Source: Rheinheimera sp. (GTDB lineage: Bacteria; Pseudomonadota; Gammaproteobacteria; Enterobacterales; Alteromonadaceae). Taken from it: a stretch of 10,000 nt of DNA. Numbering within the stretch: the stretch's first letter is position 1; each line of letters starts with the position of its first letter. The DNA lies in contig NZ_JAIWOI010000008.1 in assembly GCF_020217005.1 (NCBI RefSeq), positions 1 to 10,000 of the forward strand, given 5' to 3'. The notes beneath the pieces are model-generated. The model saw only the letters and a program-made list of their open reading frames with translations. It searched no databases and was not told the origin of the DNA. A program made the translations under genes and the position numbers. This document shows positions 1 through 7,718 of this stretch, piece by piece.

Positions 1-34
1 GTCAATATTTTCATCTTTGATGCCGGTTTTTTTC

Positions 35-57
35 ACCCTATAGGGTCTGTTTTTTTT
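35..57 (+). terminator. Possible weak Rho-independent terminator for a gene to the left
   Basis: The 12-base perfect palindrome ACCCTATAGGGT (35-46) is followed after CTG by a run of eight T (50-57), and a run of seven T also precedes it. Realistically it folds as a 4-bp stem with a TATA loop, which is short for a terminator. The T run lies on the plus-strand side, so it would stop rightward transcription from a gene left of the window. On the minus strand the palindrome is followed by A residues, so it does not look like a terminator for dnaE2. Confidence 0.3.
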
Positions 58-97
58 ATTGCTTTTGGGTATCCACATCGTCTTTATTCTTCAAAGT

Positions 98-150
98 TAA
101 TTAGGGCGAGGAGCGCGGTCAACAAAGCTGCGGCTTCAAGTATGAAGGGT
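98..150. repeat. Probable fragment of an interspersed palindromic repeat
   Basis: The stretch contains two overlapping, mutually exclusive short hairpins: AAGC-TGCG-GCTT (125-136) and CTTCA-AGTA-TGAAG (134-147). The series of blocks GGGCGAG, GAGCGCGG, CAACAAAGCTGC and TTCAAGTATGAAGGGT resembles, from memory, one half of a palindromic repeat scattered between genes in several gammaproteobacteria such as Yersinia, Vibrio and Alteromonadales. The matching other half is not evident; only a degenerate TTCAAAGTTAATTA precedes it. It ends directly at the dnaE2 stop codon. The resemblance is pattern memory and was not tested by a search. Confidence 0.4.
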
Positions 151-3100
151 TTAGTGAAACTCTCTGGAGTAGGACTTGAGTGAGCCTAATAATGGCGTCA
201 GGTCGGTTAAACGTCCGGCGATAATATGGATCACCCCGTCTTTTTTCTCCAGAATACCGTTAACCTTCATTAGCTTAGATTTTAAATAGGCCTGACGCTG
301 CGCCGAAGCTGTAGCCGACCAGACCACTAGATTACTAAAACCTGTGCCATCTTCCAGTGTGATAAAAGTCACACCTGATGCCGTGCCAGGGCTTTGTCTC
401 GCTGTGACTAATCCTATTACAGTCACCACCGACTTATGGTTCAGTGCAGCAAGTTCAGATGCCTGCGCAAATTTACCCAGCACGCCTTGCTGTTTTAATA
501 ACTGCACCGGATGAGTCCGCAGACTCAGCCCTGTACTTTGATAATCTTCCACCACTTCCGCCAGTTCGGAAGGCAAAGGCAGCTGATATTGAGTCTGGTA
601 AGGTTCGGCGGCCAGTAAAGGCAACTTATGCTGTTGGTCCAACAACTGCCAGCGCGCCTGATAGCGTTGCCCTGATAGCTGTTGTAAGGCATTGGCACTG
701 GCAAGGGCTGTTAAATCGCCATCGCAGACACCAGACTGCGCCACTGTGGCCAACTGGAGATAACCTCCTTGTGGTCTGTGTTTGAGTAACATCAAAGCCC
801 CTTGTTGTGTTAAACCTTTCACTAGCCGGAGCCCAAGGCGGATCGCAAAACCAGTGCCGCTGCTGGCGGGCACCATCAGATGATCCCAATCCGACTGATT
901 CACACACACCGGCAGTACCTCCACATTATGCTGCCGTGCATCCTGAATGAGCTGGCTGGGCGCATAAAAGCCCATAGGCTGGCTGTTGAGTAAGGCAACA
1001 TAAAAAGCCACAGGGTAATACTGTTTTAAATACGCCGAGACATAAGCCAGCACGGCAAAACTGGCAGAATGTGACTCAGGAAAACCATATTCACCGAAAC
1101 CACAAATTTGCTGGTAAATACGTTCGGCAAATTCTTGCTGATAGCCCCGGCTTAACATGCCATCGATCAGTTTTTGTTTAAATTGGATCAGCTCACCGGT
1201 TTTTTTCCAGCTGGCCATAGCGCGGCGCAGCTGGTCGGCTTCCCCGCCACTAAAACCTGCGGCCACCATCGCCAGTTTAATCACCTGCTCCTGAAAAATG
1301 GGCACACCTAAAGTACGTTCCAGCACTTGCTTGACTGCAGCTGAGGGGTAGGACACAGCTTCTTCGCCATGACGGCGTTTTAAATACGGATGCACCATAT
1401 CGCCCTGAATTGGGCCGGGCCGTACTATGGCTATCTGGATCACCAAATCGTAATAACTTGCAGGGCGCAGTCGTGGCAGCATCGACATCTGGGCCCGTGA
1501 TTCAATCTGAAATAAACCTACAGTGTCGGCTTTTTGAATGGCTTTATAGACTTGCGGGTCGTCACCTGCTTTGGTGATAGCTGCTATGCTTAAATCGGTG
1601 TTCTGGTAACGCCTGACTAAATCAAAAGTTTTACGGATAGCGCTTAACATCCCCAAAGCCAACACATCTACTTTTAATAGTTTTAAGGATTCCAGATCAT
1701 CTTTATCCCACTGGATCACAGTGCGATCGGCCATAGCTGCATTTTCCACTGGTACCAGTTCGTACAAAGGCCCCTGAGATATGACAAAACCTCCGACATG
1801 CTGGGATAAATGCCGTGGCATGCCCACCAGTTGCTGTACCAGTTGCACCAGTAGCTGAGCTTTTTTTGCCTGAGGATCCAGCCCAAGCTGAGTCAGCTGG
1901 CTGCTCCAGTGCTGGCTTTTATCCCGCCTGTGCAGGTTTTTTAAGAAAAACTCCACCTGATGCAGCTCAAACCCCAAAGCTTTACTGATATCGCGAAAGG
2001 CACTTTTAAAGCGATAACAAATCACTGTGGCGGCCAGAGCTGCGCGCTCACGGCCATATTTCTGGTAAATATACTGGATCACTTCTTCGCGGCGTTCATG
2101 TTCAAAATCAACATCTATATCAGGAGGTTCAGCCCGCTCTTTCGAGATAAAACGTTCGATCAGTACATTGATCTGGCGGGGATCCACAGCAGTAATAGCC
2201 AGGCAATAACAGACCACTGAATTCGCCGCCGAGCCACGGCCCTGATATAAAATGTGATGTTGCTGCGCAAATACCACCAAGTCATGAATAGTTAAAAAAT
2301 AGTAGGGGTAATTGAGCTGCTCTATTAAATCCAGCTCTTTGTGGATGGTCTGCTGGATATCATCAGGCACCCCATCAGGGAAACGTTGTGTCTCGCCCAG
2401 TTTGACCAAATCCCGTAAATGCTGCATCGCAGTTTTGCCTGCTGGCACCAGTTCAGCCGGGTACTGGTAACTTAATTCATCCAAAGAAAAGCTACATAAA
2501 TCAGCCAGCTTTTGGCTATTGTCTAAAAGCTCTGGCGGAAACAATTGCTGCAATTTTTTAATAGGCCTTAAGCTTTGTTCAGCGTTACTTAAAAGCTGCC
2601 TGGCCATATCAGGCACAGCTTTTCCCGCTTTAATAGCGCTTAAGGCATGTTGCAGAGGCAAACGACTGGCCTGATGCATCAGCACTTCACCTATGGCGCA
2701 GCAGGGCAGTTGCAGCTGCTTTGCCAGTTGCTGGCAATAAGGCAGATAAAACTGGTCCTGGCTTTGTAACTTGCGGCTGGCGCCAAGCCATAACTTGTCC
2801 GCATGGTGCTGAATTAACCAGTTGCCCCAGTACAGATCGGTTTGTTGATCGCCGCTGGGCAGCCAGAGGATCTGGCACTGCTGAATACGTTGAATATCCC
2901 ACTCGGCCAGTTGGTACGAGCCTTTTTCGGCGCGGCGTCTGGCCTGAGTAATAATGCGGCATAACTCGCTATAGGCGCTTTTATCCGGACAGAGCAACAC
3001 CAGGCGTAGCTGTGGGTTTAGTACCAATAAAGAGCCAATAATCAGCTTTAATGGCAGCTGTTTTTCTTTGATCTGCTGGTGAGCGCGTACTACGCCTGCC

Positions 3101-3258
3101 AGCGAGCATTCATCGGTGATAGCCAGCGCCTGATACCCTAAAGCTGCTGCTTGTTGTACCAATTCAGCCGGACTGGATGCGCCTTGCAGGAAGGAGAAGT
3201 GGCTTTGGCAAACCAGCTCAGAGTAGTCACTGCGTGTGGTTGAGTTTTGGCTTTTCAT
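151..3258 (-). CDS. dnaE2: Error-prone DNA polymerase DnaE2 (ImuC)
   Basis: A C-family DNA polymerase of 1035 residues, a normal length for DnaE2, which carries out mutagenic translesion synthesis in the SOS response. An N-terminal PHP domain (about 14-230) has a degenerate metal site: the usual HxH is HFS at 20-22, and ITDE (47-50) stands where ITDH is common, as is usual in DnaE2. The polymerase core follows, with QGRGSAANS (339-347), the catalytic motif PDIDVDF (379-385, presumed catalytic D380 and D382) and LLKVDVLALGML (527-538), whose D531 matches the third catalytic Asp of Pol III alpha. A C-terminal OB-fold region covers about 944-1020. The ATG shares one base with the imuB stop (TGATG) and has no close Shine-Dalgarno, so translational coupling is likely. 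It is the last gene of the LexA-controlled operon. I see no convincing terminator after its TAA. Confidence 0.96.
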   Translation of the reverse strand: MKSQNSTTRSDYSELVCQSHFSFLQGASSPAELVQQAAALGYQALAITDECSLAGVVRAHQQIKEKQLPLKLIIGSLLVLNPQLRLVLLCPDKSAYSELCRIITQARRRAEKGSYQLAEWDIQRIQQCQILWLPSGDQQTDLYWGNWLIQHHADKLWLGASRKLQSQDQFYLPYCQQLAKQLQLPCCAIGEVLMHQASRLPLQHALSAIKAGKAVPDMARQLLSNAEQSLRPIKKLQQLFPPELLDNSQKLADLCSFSLDELSYQYPAELVPAGKTAMQHLRDLVKLGETQRFPDGVPDDIQQTIHKELDLIEQLNYPYYFLTIHDLVVFAQQHHILYQGRGSAANSVVCYCLAITAVDPRQINVLIERFISKERAEPPDIDVDFEHERREEVIQYIYQKYGRERAALAATVICYRFKSAFRDISKALGFELHQVEFFLKNLHRRDKSQHWSSQLTQLGLDPQAKKAQLLVQLVQQLVGMPRHLSQHVGGFVISQGPLYELVPVENAAMADRTVIQWDKDDLESLKLLKVDVLALGMLSAIRKTFDLVRRYQNTDLSIAAITKAGDDPQVYKAIQKADTVGLFQIESRAQMSMLPRLRPASYYDLVIQIAIVRPGPIQGDMVHPYLKRRHGEEAVSYPSAAVKQVLERTLGVPIFQEQVIKLAMVAAGFSGGEADQLRRAMASWKKTGELIQFKQKLIDGMLSRGYQQEFAERIYQQICGFGEYGFPESHSASFAVLAYVSAYLKQYYPVAFYVALLNSQPMGFYAPSQLIQDARQHNVEVLPVCVNQSDWDHLMVPASSGTGFAIRLGLRLVKGLTQQGALMLLKHRPQGGYLQLATVAQSGVCDGDLTALASANALQQLSGQRYQARWQLLDQQHKLPLLAAEPYQTQYQLPLPSELAEVVEDYQSTGLSLRTHPVQLLKQQGVLGKFAQASELAALNHKSVVTVIGLVTARQSPGTASGVTFITLEDGTGFSNLVVWSATASAQRQAYLKSKLMKVNGILEKKDGVIHIIAGRLTDLTPLLGSLKSYSREFH

Positions 3259-4724
3259 CAGCTGAAATACCCCTGCAGATAGAGCTGCTCTGGCTGTTGT
3301 AAATCACGAAATAACCATAACCACTGACCCTGCGCATTCTGGCCGACATAATAGTCGCGGTGTTGGCTCTGCTGTTGCCACCAGCCACTGCTTAAGCGCT
3401 CCGGGCCACAATGCAGCTGCAACTGCTGTTGCTGATCAGGATCCAAAGCCAGAGGCGGGTTGACTAAAAAGGCTGGTCGTATCGCGGCTAAGTGGCCTGC
3501 AATAGCAGCTTGTGGTTCTAAAGCGGCGGCATAATGACTTGCCTGCTCAGGCAGCAGATCATTGTGCAGACAAGGGCTTTTTACCTGCTCTTTACCCAGA
3601 CGAGCCTGTAATAAGGACACCAGCTGCAGGGCCGAATACAGCTGCTGTTTGCCGGCAAACAGGGTTTTATACTGAGCGTAACGCGGCCCGGCGCGCTTGA
3701 GGGTCAGTTGTAGCTGGATCACGGGCTTTTTAAGCTTTAAGCGCTCCAGCTGCAACGCGCAGAGCTTCAGCCATTCTTTGCTTTGGTATTCGCCCTGAGC
3801 TGAATGCAGTTGCAGCTGTTGCTGCTGCTCTTGCCGCTGCAATAAACACAACTCCAGCTGATAAGCCAGTTGATCCCTTTGTTGTAAATACAGCTGCAAC
3901 AGGCTAAACAAGTGCTGCAGAGGGCCCAATAGCTGGTCGCTACGCTCCATTTCGTACAGCAGTTCCAGTTGTTGTTCAAACTGTTCTGCGGGCTGAATAA
4001 ATTGCAACAGCGCAGGTTTTGCTCCGGTCAGCTGCTGTAAATACTGCAGCATGTCCATACCAAAACGCCGTACCAGTTCGGCCTGCGGAATGTGCAACAG
4101 ATCACCAAGCCGGATCAGGCCAAGCCGCTGGAATTGCTCCTGTAGTTTGTCCGGTAATTGGGCCTGTTGCAGTGGTAAAGCCTTGAGTTGCTGCTGAATT
4201 TTATCGCTTTGCAGTAAAAATTGATCCCAGCCTTGTTGTGCCAGTAAACGCGCCACTAAAGGTTGCTGCGCTGTAGCAAAATGATACTGATAACCCGCTT
4301 GTTGCAGCACTTGTTGTAGTTGTTGCCAGAACTGCAAAGCACCACCATACAAGGCCAGCATAGGGCTTAATTTTAATAACAAACCTGAATCAGGCTGCAG
4401 CGCTATATCGGCGCAGTATTGATACAACAGCTGAGCCAACTGCTCTAATTGTTGTTGTTCCTGCTCCGCCTGATGCGGCACCAGCTGCAATTGATGGCAT
4501 AACGCCGCAGCAGAGGCTAAGCCCATACCCAAAGTTAAACCGGCCTGTCGGGCCGCAGTATTCAATTGCAGCAGTTGATGGTCAGCGCCTACTATCGCCA
4601 GAGGGGCGGTTAAATCAAGCTGATCTTTGTCCAGGGCCTGAGTTGTGGCGTGTTGCAACAGCAATTTATCCAGCTGCAATTGCGGGAAATATAAATACAA
4701 CCAAAACTCCATCTGAGCAACCAT
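3258..4724 (-). CDS. imuB: Mutasome hub protein ImuB (Y-family polymerase homologue, catalytically inactive)
   Basis: A Y-family DNA polymerase-like protein of 488 residues that in characterised systems bridges DnaE2, ImuA and the beta clamp. It opens with WLYLYFPQLQLD (8-19), where active Y-family enzymes carry the metal-binding DxD region; the later region LKLSPMLALYGG (117-128) also lacks the catalytic Asp-Glu pair. It therefore looks polymerase-dead, as known ImuB proteins are. The C-terminus has the family signature GPERLSSGWW, then RDYYV and WLWLFRD (440-474). QYKTLF (351-356) lies where the clamp-binding motif is expected. About 95 residues are Gln, roughly 19%. I chose ATG 4724 because TGAGG, which contains the imuA stop, lies 9 bases upstream. 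A GTG at 4730 or an ATG at 4712 (nearest the conserved start) are alternatives. Second gene of the cassette. Confidence 0.93.
   Translation of the reverse strand: MVAQMEFWLYLYFPQLQLDKLLLQHATTQALDKDQLDLTAPLAIVGADHQLLQLNTAARQAGLTLGMGLASAAALCHQLQLVPHQAEQEQQQLEQLAQLLYQYCADIALQPDSGLLLKLSPMLALYGGALQFWQQLQQVLQQAGYQYHFATAQQPLVARLLAQQGWDQFLLQSDKIQQQLKALPLQQAQLPDKLQEQFQRLGLIRLGDLLHIPQAELVRRFGMDMLQYLQQLTGAKPALLQFIQPAEQFEQQLELLYEMERSDQLLGPLQHLFSLLQLYLQQRDQLAYQLELCLLQRQEQQQQLQLHSAQGEYQSKEWLKLCALQLERLKLKKPVIQLQLTLKRAGPRYAQYKTLFAGKQQLYSALQLVSLLQARLGKEQVKSPCLHNDLLPEQASHYAAALEPQAAIAGHLAAIRPAFLVNPPLALDPDQQQQLQLHCGPERLSSGWWQQQSQHRDYYVGQNAQGQWLWLFRDLQQPEQLYLQGYFS
3808..3840. repeat. CTG/CAG-rich low-complexity tract inside imuB
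   Basis: The plus strand shows repeated GCTG/TTGC units here. They encode an EQQQQLQL segment of ImuB (about residues 299-306) and neighbouring Gln codons. It is imperfect and mixes CAG and CAA codons, so it is not a simple microsatellite. Confidence 0.4.
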
Positions 4725-4735
4725 ACCCACCCGCC

Positions 4736-5428
4736 TCAGCTGACTCTGGATAAAGGCGGACGGGAATGCTGGCTGTGCTGCAGTTCTGCTTTGATAAACT
4801 GCGGATAAAGTTCAGCCCATGGCAGCAGCAGTTCCTGTTGTTGCCAGCCGCCTTTACGTTTCAGAATACGGATCTGCAAGCCTCTGCTGGCTGGGGTGAG
4901 TTGTAAACTTAAAGCCCAGGGCAAGAGTTGTTGTTCGGCCTGCGTTGGGCGGAACAAATACAACTGGCTCTGGCCTTGTGCTGCCGCCAGCTGCAAACGC
5001 TTTAGTTGGGTTAAATTCAGCTGGTTTTGCCAGAGCAACACATCCATACAACTGCCACTTTTTAAGCAAAGCTCTGCCGCCCAGAGTGCATCGGCAGAGC
5101 GGGGCGCATCAAGTTGTAACACCTGATGCAAAGGCCGCTTTTGCTGCAGCAGGTATTCAGCACAGAGGCTGGCCGGTGGATTGATCCAAACTTGCAGCAG
5201 ATCGGATCCGGACTGGCCCAGCGCTTTTTGGATCAATTGCACTTCAGCACAAGCGCCATGGCTTTGTAATTCAATCACAGTATGCTGTGGCCAGCCGCCA
5301 CCCAGCAGCTGATCCAAAGCGCTAAAACCTGTACTTTGGCAATGTTCATAAGGCGCTTCGGTTTGATTAGCCAGCCAGATCAGTTGCCTGTTCTGCAGCT
5401 GTTGCAACAGAGCATTCATGATAGTCAT
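4736..5428 (-). CDS. imuA: Translesion synthesis-associated protein ImuA (RecA-like)
   Basis: The first gene of the SOS mutagenesis cassette, 230 residues. ImuA is a RecA-fold accessory factor that acts with ImuB and DnaE2 at stalled replication forks. The family motif TGFSALDQLLGGGWP (33-47) is clear, followed by ALWAAELCLKSGSC (114-127), LKRLQLAAAQG (142-152), LFRP (158-161) and the basic ILKRKGG (188-194). The Walker A segment expected after VIEL (51-54) reads QSHGACAEV, without GKT/S, so ATP binding is doubtful, as is common in ImuA. Homologues are sometimes labelled SulA-like. ATG 5428 lies only 6 bases from the LexA box with no room for a Shine-Dalgarno. The in-frame ATG at 5419, with GAGATGA upstream, may be the real start. 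The stop lies 11 bases before the chosen imuB start. Confidence 0.93.
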   Translation of the reverse strand: MTIMNALLQQLQNRQLIWLANQTEAPYEHCQSTGFSALDQLLGGGWPQHTVIELQSHGACAEVQLIQKALGQSGSDLLQVWINPPASLCAEYLLQQKRPLHQVLQLDAPRSADALWAAELCLKSGSCMDVLLWQNQLNLTQLKRLQLAAAQGQSQLYLFRPTQAEQQLLPWALSLQLTPASRGLQIRILKRKGGWQQQELLLPWAELYPQFIKAELQHSQHSRPPLSRVS

Positions 5429-5434
5429 CTCAAA

Positions 5435-5454
5435 TACTGTATATAAACACAGTA
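5435..5454. promoter_or_regulatory. LexA operator (SOS box) of the imuA-imuB-dnaE2 operon
   Basis: TACTGTATATAAACACAGTA contains the complete core CTGT-N8-ACAG with an AT-rich centre and the flanking TA on both sides, matching the E. coli-type LexA consensus TACTGTATATATATACAGTA except in the middle. It overlaps the predicted -10 element and the expected transcription start of imuA. LexA binding should block initiation until RecA-stimulated LexA cleavage. Confidence 0.93.
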
Positions 5455-5478
5455 TAAAAGATCTGCTTTGGATCGCAA
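5451..5478 (-). promoter_or_regulatory. Sigma70-type promoter of imuA
   Basis: Read on the minus strand, TTGCGA (5478-5473, 4 of 6 matches to TTGACA) is followed 16 bases later by TATACT (5456-5451, 5 of 6 matches to TATAAT). Transcription would start near 5444, inside the LexA box, leaving a very short leader of about 16-25 bases depending on the imuA start. The overlap with the operator supports repression by occlusion. Confidence 0.65.
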
Positions 5479-5597
5479 GGGGCAGTCAGAGTTTTCTGAT
5501 CTTTTGCTTTGGGTCGATCAGGGCGTAAGAATTATGTTAATGTGCGCGACTTTTCCGCCCCTGTATAGGTGAACTGCTTTGCACCAGGGCAGCTGAT

Positions 5598-6812
5598 GTG
5601 ACTTATGGTATGGATATGACTGAAACCACAAGATTTACGACTAAAACCTGGATTTTGATCCTGAGTTTAGTGCTGATCGCTTTTACTTTAAGGCCTTCTA
5701 TGGCCTCGATCGGGCCTTTATTGCCTTTGATGCAACCAGAACTGCATCTGTCTTTTACTCAGGCGTCTTTACTGACCATGTTGCCCGTGCTGGCTATGGG
5801 GTTAGGGATCTTTTTTGCCCATCAGTTAGTGCTTTGGTTTGGTTCGTATCAGGTGATTTTTTGGGCTTCTGTCGCTATAGCAGTTGCCACAGCGCAGCGC
5901 TATTGGACACAAGGATCTTTAGATTTAACTTTAAGCGCTATAGTGGCAGGTTTAGGTATTGCTATGGTGCAGGCTGTGGTGCCTGGGGTGATTAAACAAC
6001 AATTTAACAGCAAAGCGCCTTTGGTGATGGGCTGGTATATAGCGGCCATTATAGCTGGAGCTGCTTTAACTGCTTCTTTAGCCGCTTTTTGGGCCGACTG
6101 GGCACAAAGCTGGCGTGTGGCTTTATCAGGTTGGGTGGGCTTATCCGTTGTGGCTATCGTGTTGTGGTTTGCGCAAAAAAATCGGATACAAGGCCAGGCT
6201 GCCAGTCCAACAGCTCAGGCAGCACAAAAACCTCTGAGTTTTGGTCGCTATGGTCGGGCCTGGACTTTAGCTTTATTTTTTGGTCTGGTGACTTGTGCTT
6301 TTACTTGCGTACTGGCCTGGTTGCCCGCTTATTATGTCGAGCAGGGCTGGAGTGAACAAAAAAGTGGGTTGTTACTTGGCTTATTACTCTGTATGGAAGT
6401 CGTGTCCGGTATCGCCAGCCCCTGGTTGGCAAGTCGCAAAGCAGACCGCCGTCCCGTGATGCTGATTTTACTTGTACTGATGGCCACAGGTTTTGCCGGT
6501 TTAGTGGCCGCGCCGCATTTAGGTTTAGTTTGGGCTTGCCTGTTAGGCTTAGGTATAGGAGGCTTATTTCCTTTATCTTTAATAGTGGCTATGGACCATC
6601 AGCATCAGGCCACAGCTGCAGCCAGCCTAACCGCTTTTGTACAGGGTATAGGTTATACATTGGCCGCATTTTCGCCTTTGATCGCTGGTTTAATTCGTGA
6701 CTACAGTCAGGGTTTTAGCATCAGCTGGCTGGTATTGGCCGCTATAGCTGTGCTTTTAATGGCGATGGCGACACGCTTTAATCCGGCGGGTTACAGCACA
6801 AAATTTCAATAG
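5598..6812 (+). CDS. MFS transporter of the CynX/NimT (cyanate/2-nitroimidazole) family
   Basis: An inner-membrane protein of 404 residues with about 12 hydrophobic segments in two halves, separated by a hydrophilic loop near 192-216 (QKNRIQG...AAQKP). The first segment ends in LRPSMASIGPLLP (31-43), and VVPGVIKQQF (127-136) follows TM4. Both resemble CynX and YycB/NimT transporters, whose known substrates are cyanate and 2-nitroimidazole. The SRKADRRP loop (279-286) is the usual basic MFS loop between TM8 and TM9. The substrate cannot be read from sequence, and no cyanase gene is adjacent. Starts GTG 5598, ATG 5610 and ATG 5616 are all possible; the GTG has AGGG 8 bases upstream, the others have no Shine-Dalgarno. 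It is the first gene of a plus-strand cluster and is divergent from imuA. Confidence 0.85.
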   Translation: MTYGMDMTETTRFTTKTWILILSLVLIAFTLRPSMASIGPLLPLMQPELHLSFTQASLLTMLPVLAMGLGIFFAHQLVLWFGSYQVIFWASVAIAVATAQRYWTQGSLDLTLSAIVAGLGIAMVQAVVPGVIKQQFNSKAPLVMGWYIAAIIAGAALTASLAAFWADWAQSWRVALSGWVGLSVVAIVLWFAQKNRIQGQAASPTAQAAQKPLSFGRYGRAWTLALFFGLVTCAFTCVLAWLPAYYVEQGWSEQKSGLLLGLLLCMEVVSGIASPWLASRKADRRPVMLILLVLMATGFAGLVAAPHLGLVWACLLGLGIGGLFPLSLIVAMDHQHQATAAASLTAFVQGIGYTLAAFSPLIAGLIRDYSQGFSISWLVLAAIAVLLMAMATRFNPAGYSTKFQ

Positions 6813-6830
6813 GTTTTTAGGGAGTTCGTT

Positions 6831-7712
6831 ATGCAAGCCAATCTGATGTTATTACTGGCCGCTGCAATTTGGGGTTTAGGTTTTGTTGCCCAGCGTTTTG
6901 GTATGGACCATTTGGGGCCTTATTCTTTTAATGCCTTACGCTTTTTTATAGGCGCTTTAAGCTTAGTGCCGTTGATTTGGTGGTACAAGCGCAAAGGCTT
7001 GCTACAAGAGCTGGACTGGAAACTGCTGCTTATCGGCGCAGTGCCCGTTGGGGTTTTACTTTTTATTGCCGCCTCATTGCAGCAGGTTGGGCTTTTATAC
7101 ACCACAGCGGCCAATGCAGGTTTTATCACCGGGCTCTATATAGTGCTGGTGCCGCTGTTGGGTATTTTCCTTAAACATAAAATTAGCGCCAATATCTGGT
7201 TGGGCTGCTCTATTGCCGTCGCTGGATTGTACTTATTGAGCGTAGGTGAAAACTTTTCAGTGAATTTCGGTGATTTATTGCAGCTGATCGGGGCATTGTT
7301 CTGGGCGGCGCATTTATTGACTATTGATCACTACAGTAAAAAAGTACCACCGCTGTTATTGGCCTGTTTGCAGTTTGTGATCTGTGGTTTGTTCAGCACA
7401 GTGGTGGCTTACAGCATAGAAACACCAGAGTTGGCTAACGCTTTGCTGGCCTGGAAGTCGGTGTTGTATTCAGGTGTGGTGTCAGTAGGTATCGCCTATA
7501 CCCTGCAGGTGATGGCGCAAAAACATGCTCACCCGGCTCATGCCGCCATTATCTTAAGCTTAGAAACTGTGTTTGCCGCTATAGGTGGCGTCTGGTTACT
7601 GGGAGAAGAACTGAGCAGCAGGGCGTTGATAGGTTGTGGTTTGATGTTGCTTGGCATGTTGGTGTCACAACTGCCACTGCGTTGGTTGCTGAGATCAAAG
7701 GCGTTTAGTTGA
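6831..7712 (+). CDS. DMT-superfamily transporter (EamA family)
   Basis: An inner-membrane protein of 293 residues with about ten transmembrane segments, formed by two EamA repeats. Typical features are AAIWGLGFVAQRFGMDHLGPYSFNALRF split across 11-38 in TM1-TM2, TTAANAGFITGLYIVLVPLLG at 91-111 in the first repeat, and SLETVFAAIGGVWLLGEE at 243-260 with a following LIGCGLMLLGMLVS in the second. Members export amino acids or other metabolites; the substrate here is unknown. A good Shine-Dalgarno (AGGGAG) precedes the ATG by 6 bases. It begins 18 bases after the MFS gene, so co-transcription is likely. Confidence 0.9.
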   Translation: MQANLMLLLAAAIWGLGFVAQRFGMDHLGPYSFNALRFFIGALSLVPLIWWYKRKGLLQELDWKLLLIGAVPVGVLLFIAASLQQVGLLYTTAANAGFITGLYIVLVPLLGIFLKHKISANIWLGCSIAVAGLYLLSVGENFSVNFGDLLQLIGALFWAAHLLTIDHYSKKVPPLLLACLQFVICGLFSTVVAYSIETPELANALLAWKSVLYSGVVSVGIAYTLQVMAQKHAHPAHAAIILSLETVFAAIGGVWLLGEELSSRALIGCGLMLLGMLVSQLPLRWLLRSKAFS

Positions 7713-7718
7713 TCAACT

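Noticed and set aside
1..183. An open plus-strand frame from the left edge to a TGA at 181-183, about 60 codons, overlapping the end of dnaE2.
   Set aside because: It has no recognisable protein similarity, runs through the repeat-like stretch and T tracts and overlaps dnaE2 by 33 bases antisense. It is more likely an accidental frame in non-coding sequence.
444..785. Plus-strand open frame antisense to dnaE2, with similar ones at 1960-2220 and 2721-2951.
   Set aside because: No ribosome binding site or family motif; all lie wholly inside dnaE2, whose own frame has clear catalytic motifs throughout.
4896..5184. Plus-strand open frames antisense to imuA.
   Set aside because: The imuA frame carries family motifs along its length, and the antisense translations are low-complexity Ser/Ala/Cys-rich strings.
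5531..5569. Candidate promoter for the MFS gene (TATGTT near 5534, TATAGG at 5564-5569).
   Set aside because: Both -10 candidates are weak and neither has a convincing -35 at proper spacing, so no promoter is called.
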